A stretch of 64,000 nt of DNA from Mortierella alpina (lineage: Eukaryota > Mortierellomycota > Mortierellomycetes > Mortierellales > Mortierellaceae). A program made the translations under genes and the position numbers. The notes beneath the pieces are model-generated. The model did not search any database. It was not told the origin of the DNA and saw nothing but the letters and a program-made list of their open reading frames with translations. Within the stretch, counting starts at the first letter, position 1. The number at the start of each line of letters is the position of its first letter. The DNA lies in NCBI GenBank assembly GCA_029449245.1, contig JANATF010000009.1:62001-126000 (forward strand). Reading direction: 5' to 3'. Below, piece by piece: positions 56,224 through 64,000 of this stretch.

Positions 56224-59200
56224 CTACGACTTTGCTTTGAACATGAGCTGCTCATCACGGATAATAATCGTCGGCAATAGGCCATATGACGACTGCAGTT
56301 TCGTGACCCATTGGGTCACCCTTCCTTCCTCTGCCTTTGCTATCTGAGCGCCCTGACAAGGTTGGACCAAGCCAACGGCCTCTGCCATGGCCGAGATGGG
56401 TAAGGAGTAGTAAGCCTTGCTCATCGCGGCCACAGTCTGTCCACGGGCCGTTCCGAGTGCATCGCCCATAGAATGACGGATCATGAGCCTTTGGTCCCAT
56501 GAGACGGGGGTGTATCCTGCCTTTGGATGCAATAGCCGTTCACGCTGGATCCAGTTGTTGGTGCGCAGGGTCTTCCAGTATGCTAGAACAAACATCATTT
56601 CGGGTCCGAGAACGCTTGGTTCCTGGATGGCTCCTTTGTCCGATGCAGGGTGGGAACTTTCGGGTTGTTTTTGCTGCTGCTGTTGCTGCTGCCGCTGCTG
56701 TTGATGAAGCTCGTACTCGTGTAGAAGCGATGCTATCCATTGGTCAGTCTCGGTCCGTGGATAGAGAATCGCTTGTGAGAAAGAGTCCATGGAATCCGCT
56801 GAGGATGCGACGGATCGCGTGGGGTTCGCGATGTGGTGGAGGATATAGAGACCCAGGAACCGCTGGCTTTTGATGGGGACGATCACTTTTGCGGGTGATG
56901 GACCGTGGCTGGGGTGGTGTGCGGTGTGTGCTGCTGGATACACCTCTTGTATAAGGTAATGCAGTGCCTTGGTCAGCTCGGGTATATTTCCTGCATAGAG
57001 ACTGCAAAGGATCGATTGCTCGTAGACTAGTAGGCACAGGCAACATTGGGATGATGCGCATGGCATGGAGGATATAATAAAAAAAGTTGATTAATCCTTA
57101 CTGTCCACAATTGCCCATGGCCAAAAAAACCAAAGCTGTAGGATTGCACTCTTGCCTTGGACCGCAAAGTCATCACAGGTCTGAGTGGCAAAAAGACCCT
57201 CCCGCAGTTTGCGAAAACTCTCTAGGATCCTGTCCATCTCATCCGATTGCCTTGTCCTTGCTGGAATAGGTACTAGCTTGTCCCCGCCGTATTGATCCTC
57301 GTACTTGTCGATCTAGTGGAAGCAGCGGCGCGCATGACCAACCAGGGTTGAGAAGATCCAATGAGTTAGAGTGCAGCAAGGCACTTGGAGTTGCATCCAC
57401 AAGCAAGGGAGTGCACCTAAATATTACCATGGCTTTAATCTCTGAAAAGACGCGCTCCTGTACACTACGCGATTTAAGACTATGTCTCGATCTATTGGGA
57501 TGAAGCAGCATGAGAAAAAGTAGACCAGAAATGGCAACCACAGAGACGTGGAGTTGGTATAGACAGTGCCAAAGAGGGCAACCACCAAGTGTGGGTTTCG
57601 CTGCCCTGCGCTGGTGTGTGTGATTCACTTCTTGGATCCATCGTAATCCATTTACCCTGAATCGTCTCCTCCTCGGCTCACGAGTGTCAAGTCCTCGATC
57701 CCAGTGGTCAGCGTCTTTTTCCCAGGCGCCTCCCGCCGGGCCATGGTCTCGCTCTTCGTAGGCGCGCTGGCCTGCGGCGAAGCCGCTTCTCCTGTCGCGG
57801 TCTTGGGTTTGGCCTTGTAGGTTGATTGCTCCCACCAAGGCACCTCTCCTGTTGCATCTGTGGCCTCGGTGGCTGACTTTGGGGTGTCCTTTGTCTTCAC
57901 AGGAGCCTTTGCCGTCTCCTTTGCTGAGGGCACCTTTTTCGACGAGTCGCCGTCGCTTGCTGCTCCCTTGCCAGATCCCTCAGTGGTGTCCTCCTTTTTG
58001 GCCTTGCTTCCAGCTCCGTACGTCGACTGCTCCCACCACGGCTTCTCCGACGAGGCGCCGTCATCCCGTGGATCCTTTTCGTCTCCAACATGCATTGGCC
58101 GATCCTTTGATTTACGTTTGTTTTGCTCCTTGCCCTTCCCTCTCGTTCCTCGAGGAGAAGACGAAAACTTTTCAGGCGCAGCAACAGCAGGTGCTACCTC
58201 CGGTTGGTTGTGGGTCCTTGCTTTAGAGTCCTTTTGGTGAACTTTGCTGCCGCTTGTGACAAGTATAATCGGTTTCTCCGGGTACGGCAGGTCCGGTTCT
58301 GTCAGAACAGTCTTTTCCCACTTGTCGTTTGTGGAGGTACGGTTGCTGGAGCTACGACGTCGAGCGTTGTTGGCCTCCACTTGCTCATGATACATGATTC
58401 CTGAACTGCCTCGTTCGCGAGAATCCGCCTCCACGGGTCGGTCGTCGCGTCGTTTGAAGTAGATGGTGTCGTTGTTGGGTGATGCAGAATGGACTGGTTG
58501 ATGGTTGACTGGATAAGGTTTGTCTTCATGGGGCGTCTTTTCCCACCGACCCTCTGACGACAGATCCCTAGAATGGCGCCTGGGTCGCTCATTAGCCTGG
58601 GCGATCTGATCCATGTACGTTCTTGGCGGGCGACTGTGGTTGGATGACCTTGTTGACAGGCCAGAGTGGTGTGGCGCGTGGGCAGGCGAAGGCGAGCGGC
58701 CGCTGTGAGATATCGGCGACGATCCAAACTGGCGAGAGTGTTCCCACGGCCTTTCGCTGTCGGGTTGTGGCGAGTGTGCACGGTACGATGGGGATCGGCT
58801 GCGATCATACTGTTGGCGACTGTTGGCGTCTATAGCCCCTCTGGGCTTTGGAGGCAGCGGTATCACCTGCCTTGCAGATCGAGGACCACCGCCTCTCGAG
58901 TCATTTCGCCTGCTCCTGAGGGTATCGCTGTCTCCGTGCTGCGAACCATGCCCATGTCCAAAAGGTGAAGAACCACCAGACCCTTGGTCCCTGCGAGCAT
59001 CAGATCGCCAGTGGTTCTCTCTCTCGAAGGAGCGGCTCGAGCCTTTTCCAGAAGAGGACGACTGACCATTCCCATGGCGATCGTGGCGATTGTTGGGCGA
59101 GTCCCTGTATGGTGGTTGAGCAGGGTTGGTGCGCGCGCGACTGCTATGAGGTTGGACAGTCGAATGGTTTTGGCTCCTCCTGTCCAGGGAGTGGTTCGAC

Positions 59201-59427
59201 CCATCCGCGAAGCCGGCAGTGTAACGGGCTGCAGGCGCGTTCTCGCGACGGTCCTTGTCGCCAGAGTCTGCATAATCCGCAGTGGACGAGCCTGCATTGC
59301 TAGTCAAAGTTGCAGCCAGCTCCTCGTCGTCTGAGAAAACGGGTGCAGCAAAGTCAATCTCCTCATCAGTGTCGTCTGCCCAGTCGATGGACGGGCCAGA
59401 GTTGGGGACTGATGAGGAAGCGACCAT
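56224..59427 (-). CDS. SAC3/GANP/THP3-like domain protein with long disordered N-terminus
   Basis: Probable mRNA-processing or export factor of the SAC3/GANP (LENG8/THP3-like) group. Exons 59427-57656, 57491-57428, 57312-57156 and 57026-56224 give 931 residues in frame. Residues 1-590 are disordered, Ser/Arg/Gly/His-rich, opening with IDWADDTDEEIDF and containing two PWWEQSTY boxes and two WEKT...PYP boxes. The C-terminal about 330 residues are helical: ILESFRKLREGLFATQTCDD, FAVQVYEQSILCSLYAGN, ELTKALHYLIQEVYP, FLGLYILHHIANP, and ALGTARGQTVAAMSKAYYSLPI, which follows the SAC3 pattern of stacked helices and a winged helix. The last intron starts with GC (CAAG|GCAAGA). A Gln run lies near residue 780. 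An upstream in-frame ATG at 59712 reads through leader-like sequence and was not used. Confidence 0.72.
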
Positions 59428-60361
59428 GAGAGAGTAAGGCGCACGAGACGCGGCAAACAAAGGAATGGGAGCTTGAAATAAATACCAAAATGGACGGAAG
59501 ACGACAGTCGACGGATACGCAGCTGACTGCGAGAGGACAGGTGCGGGGGCAGAAGTGCTACACAAGGGGCGAGGGTGTGTGTGTGCTTGCAAAGCAGAAG
59601 AGAAGGCGCACGGCAGCAGAGGCAAGGCAGCGATGCAACGAGGTGAATGGTCGAGTGAAAAGGGTTTGCATGCAAGACTGGTGAGCGGGGCAAAACGAAC
59701 TTGTGAAGACATGGCTGGTGGCTTGGATCGAGACGAAGGGTCTCTCTATTGCCATGCGACCAGCTCGAGCGAACAGACTCGCTGAGCGATATCCAGGTAC
59801 CCCTCGCTCATGTCATGACCGTGGCCTGTCGAGTAAACGTCGAGTTCCTTTGTCCTTGGCTTTTTTACCCTGCCTTTCACAAAATGAGCCAACTGCTCAA
59901 GACACCACCACGTCTTCCAGATGGATATTTCCGCAATATGGCCAACCTGCACCCTCTCGAAAGAAGCGTGCACTAGGTCATTGTCGAGACCGGTGGTGAC
60001 CCTCCAACGTTCCACCCAGGCGCAGCTCTAATGGGCGTCTTCTCAGCCCTCGCTCCGGGGCACCAAGCAGCAAGTGGAAGTCGAGTGAGCGACCGGTGCG
60101 AGTGGCCGGTGCCAACACTTTTTTGTTCGCGCCCTCTGCCTGCAACTGAACATGTTGGGAGATTTTTTTCATCTTGGGCTCAAACACTCGAGGGCGCCTT
60201 TTCTTTCTCTCCCCGTCCTCGACTCTTCACTCTCTCTCTGTCTCTGTCTCTGCCGTCAATCTCGTCTCGAAGGAATCCTCATCCGTCCTAGTCCACATCC
60301 CTCTTCTCGCGCAAAAGAAGACGGCAACGACCCATTCAACCAACAGACATTGGATTTCATC
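59428..60361. other. Divergent promoter, SAC3-like / EHD-like genes
   Basis: About 930 bases. The right part (60195-60300) is CT-rich and leads into the EHD start. Open frames on both strands at 59700-60015 overlap but show no known protein and no splice partners. Confidence 0.5.
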
Positions 60362-62347
60362 ATGTCCTCATCAGCTGATCTCAAAGCTGACAGCCCCATC
60401 AGTCCTCCACAGCCCAACGGGACGAGCGAATTCGAAGTCGCCTCGCTCAAGAATCCAGAGTATGTGCGCAAGTTTGACAGAGTGATTGACGACCTTCAGG
60501 ATGTCTATTCGCATAAGATCAGACCACTGGAGAAGGCGTACAACTACGAGCACTTCTCCTCATCTGCCCCCCTCGGCAATGATGACATTGCTGCCCGTCC
60601 TCTAGTCCTGCTTATTGGCCAATACTCCACTGTAAGTTGTTGGACAGGCGATGCTGCCGTGCTTTGCTGCATACGCTTTGGGGTTTGACGACGGCACTGG
60701 TTCATGCGTACGCCCACGGACAACGGAATATCTGCATCCATGCATGCGCCCTAACGTTCTTCGTCTTTTTCTCCTAGGGCAAAACCACGTTCATCAATTC
60801 TCTCCTGAAAAAATCATACCCCAACAGCCACATCGGTGTAGAGCCAACTGTAAGTGTCACAGCAGCAGCGCTCGAAGCCAAAGCCGACGTTGTCAAAGCA
60901 GCCGCTAACCGAACCATGATGACTTCTCTGTGTCTCTGTGTTGGCATGATAGACGGACCGGTTTGTGGCAGTCATGGACAACCCAACCGAGAGAATCATC
61001 CCAGGAAACGCCGCCGCTGTCAGCTCCAACTTGCCTTTCAAGGGACTGGACAAGTTTGGACAGGCTTTTCTCTCTCGCTTCCAGGTCTCCCAGACACCGT
61101 CGCCCGTCCTCCAGAACTTTACGATCGTCGACACTCCAGGCATTCTCTCGGGTGATAAGCAGCGCGATCGTGGGTACGATTACACTTCAGTCATCGAGTG
61201 GTTCGCGGAGAGGGCAGACCTCGTTCTCTTGCTCTTTGATTCACACAAACTCGACATCTCCAACGAGCTCAAGGCCGCAATCCACGCTCTCAAGGGTCAT
61301 GAGGAGAAGGTACGCGTGGTCCTCAACAAGTCGGACATGGTCAGCCAGCAGCAGCTTATGAGAGTGTAAGTTCATTTCATGAAGCGAAAAACGAAAGCAA
61401 ACGCGTGAGTGTGTGTATGTACCAGCATCAATTGACTCGTCTATTTGATTCTATCGACAATAGTTATGGTGCATTGATGTGGTCTCTCGGAAAGGTGGTT
61501 CATACTCCCGAAGTCATGCGCGTGTACCTGGTTTCAATCTGGCTGGAGCGACCCCCGAACGCCTTTGACGACTGCCGGTCATTGCTAGAGTCTGAAAAGA
61601 AGGATCTCTTGACGGATTTGCAGCAGCTGCCCATTAATGCCGCCATCCGCAAGGTCAATGAGATTGTGAAGCGCGCACGTTTGGCGCGTGTGCACGCCCT
61701 TATCATGGCCCACTTGAGAGAGCAGATGCCCTCGTTCTATGGCAAGGCGGCCGCATTGAAGCAGCTCTCCGATAACCTTCCGCGCGAGTTCAAGGCGGTT
61801 TCCAAAAAGTATCGTCTGCCCATGGGTGACTTTCCGGATGTGGAAAAATTCCAGGAGGCACTCATTGGAATGCGGTTCGAGCAGTTTGGCGCATTGAACG
61901 AGAAATTGCTCTTGGCATCTGATCAGGTAAATATTTTTTTTTGCAGTTCACACATCCAGTTTCGCGTTGTGTGAAAACACTCTAATCGGCCTACCTTACC
62001 GCGTGGCTTTTTTTGTATCTTAGGCACTTGGCACCGATCTTCCTGAGCTTCTACAGCGTCTGCCGCATCACTCCTCTTTCACGGGCACTACTGCGAAACC
62101 GGAGGTGGATTCGGAGGAAGAAGAGCACAATTCAGAGGAGCGCCCCTTGAAGCGTGGACTGTCAAGAGCTGGAACGCGATCGCGGTATGCGCCTGTCAAG
62201 CCAGAGCGGGACATGTCTGCCATCATCTACAACATTGTGCTGTTCACGCTGATACTCTTCTTTACGACAGTGGTTGGCGGAGGCATCGCAATGAAGATGG
62301 GCTGGGTCGACGGTATGGGCCCATTGATCGAGTTTTTAAAGCCCTGA
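60362..62347 (+). CDS. EHD/sarcalumenin-type dynamin-like GTPase with C-terminal membrane anchor
   Basis: Membrane-remodelling GTPase of the EHD/dynamin group. Exons 60362-60631, 60778-60849, 60953-61365, 61464-61926 and 62024-62347 give 513 residues. Motifs: P-loop GQYST|GKTTFIN, split exactly by intron 1, switch I EPTTDRF, DTPGILSG (G3) and VLNKSDMV (G4). IERPPNAF-like ERPPNAFDDC and the helical segment VHALIMAHLREQMPSFYGK are typical of EHD proteins. No EH domain follows. Instead there is an acidic/basic linker (about 435-470) and a single hydrophobic helix (about 473-495, IVLFTLILFFTTVVGGG) near the C-terminus. That layout recalls sarcalumenin only loosely, since sarcalumenin is lumenal. 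Predicted tail-anchored. Confidence 0.9.
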
Positions 62348-63033
62348 GCAGCCCTAGACTTAATTCGTACAATAGAGCGCACTTCAAGATAGATATAACT
62401 TATATAAAACTAATTACACCTCACACGGGCTAGCAGTGAACTAATCGATGGAGTGAACAATGAGGAAGTGCGGCTATGAGCGCAATGCTGCTGTTTGTGC
62501 GCTCGCTTGACGGGACCGCCCTGGGCAAAGAGGCAAAGACAGCGTCCAGGGAAGTGCGCAGTCAGCAGCGAAATGCCATTTTTGGTGGGCAAAACGTGCA
62601 AGCCCATCTGTTGCTGGTTCAATCGGAGATGTGCCCAACTTTACAATAGAAAACGATCGGTGTGTTGTATCGGCGAGCCTCCTTTCGCTTTTGCGCACAA
62701 AGCGCTCGTCACTCGGCAGTCGATCAGATGCCAGGACGCTCTCGGTCGATAAAAAATCCTATTCGCACGATCGCACGGCCGAGTGCTTGAGTGAGTGCTT
62801 TGGGTGAATGGACGCTAAAAGAAGGACCGAGAAGCAGCACGGCTCGAGTTGCTTTTCTTACTGACTCGGTCATCGTGCAGTTGTGTTGCCAATCCTCGTG
62901 GCTGAATTTTGTTTCACGCGCATAATTATATAAGAACGGTGGCCCTTGGGTCATCTCTCTTGCCTCCAACCCACCACCACTCATTCTCCACTTTTCCTTT
63001 TCATTCAACAACACCACTACATCTCTTCCCATC
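62348..63033. other. Intergenic upstream of the peroxidase gene
   Basis: About 690 bases with no gene. It carries the EHD-gene 3' flank and the peroxidase promoter. Confidence 0.5.
62927..62934 (+). promoter_or_regulatory. TATA box of the glutathione peroxidase gene
   Basis: TATATAAG lies 107 bases upstream of the ATG at 63034, followed by a C/T-rich leader. Position and strand fit a core promoter. Confidence 0.55.
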
Positions 63034-63717
63034 ATGTCCGTCCCCAACTTTTTCGCTCTCTCCGCCAAGGACAAGAAGCAAAACGTCGTCTCCATGAAGG
63101 ATTTTGAGGGCAAGGTCGTCCTCGTCGTCAACGTCGCCTCCAAGTGCGGATTCACCAAGCAGTACGCCGGTCTGGAGGAGCTCTACAAAAAATACAAGGA
63201 CCAGGGCTTTGTCATCATCGGATTCCCCTGCAACCAGTTCGGAGGCCAGGTAAAAGCGCGCTTTTCACAACTCGACTGCGCAGAGCACAGGATACACTTG
63301 TCGAAAAGAAGCAGGAAAGCTAACCGCCTCTGCGTTGCTCTTTTCACCTTTATCATCATAGGAACCCGGTACTGAAGAAGGTAGGAAACGTGAACAAAAC
63401 CTCACGACAGCTATATCGTCTATTCTATCTTTTCTCTAACAGAGTCTTTTCCCGTCTATCTAGAAATCGAGTCGTTCTGCCAGGTCAACTTTGGCGTCAC
63501 CTTCCCTTTGATGGCCAAGATTGACGTTAACGGCGAGAATGAGGACCCCGTCTACAGCTACCTCAAGTCCCAGAAGAAGAGCTTGATGATGGCCCGTATC
63601 AAGTGGAACTTTGAGAAGTTCTTGATTGCCAAGGATGGCTCTGTCTATGAGCGCTATGCCTCCGTCTCGACACCCGAGTCCATCGCCAAGGATGTGGAGA
63701 AGCTGCTCCAGGCCTAA
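63034..63717 (+). CDS. GPX: Thiol-type glutathione peroxidase (GPX3/HYR1-like)
   Basis: Cysteine-based peroxidase reducing hydroperoxides, probably with thioredoxin as donor. Exons 63034-63249, 63362-63380 (19 bases) and 63464-63717 give 162 residues. Peroxidatic Cys38 lies in NVASKCGFT (Cys, not Sec). Gln72 (NQFGGQEPG), Trp126 and Asn127 (KWNFEKF) complete the active site. Cys84 ([10 protein letters not shown]) sits where the resolving Cys of yeast Gpx3 is found. The micro-exon encodes EPGTEE and is required to keep the family block. No presequence, so cytosolic form predicted. Length matches yeast Gpx (about 160). A TATA box precedes it. Confidence 0.96.
63362..63380 (+). other. 19-nt micro-exon of the peroxidase gene
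   Basis: Flanked by CATAG acceptor and GTAGGA donor. It encodes E-P-G-T-E-E plus one base, joining GGQ to EIESFC exactly as the family requires. Confidence 0.88.
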
Positions 63718-64000
63718 GCAGCTTCCAGAAAACCTCAACCACCCTCTCTTATACTGTGAGCTGCGGGACAATCCCTCGGCAAGGAGGAACCAAATGGACA
63801 AAGGAATACTGGCGGTGAAGCGACCCGTGTTTCATCAACGCACAAGCACCACGGTGCCATGTATATACAAAAAGTAGTACAAGTAACAAGAAAACGGAAA
63901 GAAGAAAAAATATAAGCATATTTACACACACATCACTGTGCTATGTCAGCAGCTCGATGAGAAGAGATCTTTAACTATGAAAGGAACGTGTCTTTTTTTC

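Noticed and set aside
59428-59712. In-frame N-terminal extension of the SAC3-like gene from an ATG at 59712
   Set aside because: Translation is Cys/Pro/Leu-rich and leader-like; the ATG at 59427 directly precedes the acidic IDWADDTDEEIDF segment.
59746-60015. Opposed ORFs of about 75-98 residues in the SAC3/EHD promoter
   Set aside because: Both strands open over the same bases without conserved features; chance frames likely.

Overview
This 64 kb window is eukaryotic nuclear DNA from a filamentous or early-diverging fungus. Evidence: nearly every gene is split by short GT-AG introns (mostly 60 to 350 bases), and fungal-type families are present (SIP5, KSP1-like kinase, YHM2 carrier, ARC1, PWP1, RPO41). 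A complex I 24 kDa subunit and an ETF:ubiquinone oxidoreductase exclude Saccharomyces- or Schizosaccharomyces-type yeasts. Gene style and intergenic CT/GA tracts suggest Mortierellomycota/Mucoromycota, but that placement is an inference.

Layout. 0-4.3 kb: 5' and middle part of a Raptor/KOG1 gene on the minus strand, whose 3' end lies outside the window. 4.3-6.7 kb: intergenic, holding an apparent relic of farnesyl-diphosphate synthase. 6.7-8.6 kb: mitochondrial citrate/oxoglutarate carrier (YHM2). 9-12.7 kb: PWP1 and the 24 kDa complex I subunit, both minus. 13.2-16.1 kb: an unusual single-pass membrane-anchored GT5-like glycosyltransferase. 17.7-19 kb: L-threonine aldolase. 19.8-21.9 kb: SIP5-like RING-type protein. 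22.3-26.7 kb: hotdog thioesterase and PP2C phosphatase. 27.3-31.7 kb: mitochondrial RNA polymerase. 32.8-36.2 kb: KSP1/SKS1-like kinase. 36.4-39.9 kb: ARC1-like tRNA-binding cofactor and mitochondrial EF-Ts, divergently transcribed. 40.1-42.5 kb: ETF-QO. 43.3-46.2 kb: small SRPBCC protein and DCC1. 46.4-48 kb: four-pass membrane protein of unknown function. 48-53.1 kb: gene-poor. 53.1-56 kb: secreted subtilase. 56.2-59.4 kb: SAC3/GANP-like protein with a long disordered N-terminus. 60.4-62.3 kb: EHD-type GTPase with a C-terminal membrane anchor. 63-63.7 kb: thiol-type glutathione peroxidase.

Functionally this is an ordinary housekeeping block with several nuclear genes for mitochondria (carrier, complex I, RNA polymerase, EF-Ts, ETF-QO). 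Two genes relate to TORC1 (Raptor and the KSP1-like kinase) but are about 29 kb apart. I see no tRNA, rRNA, CRISPR array, intact transposon or biosynthetic cluster. The most unusual items are the anchored GT5-like enzyme, the EHD GTPase with a transmembrane tail, the FPPS relic, two 19-nt micro-exons, a GC-AG intron, and pyrimidine tracts on the coding strand ahead of most starts. Exon borders were placed by reading splice sites and checking frame, not from transcripts.
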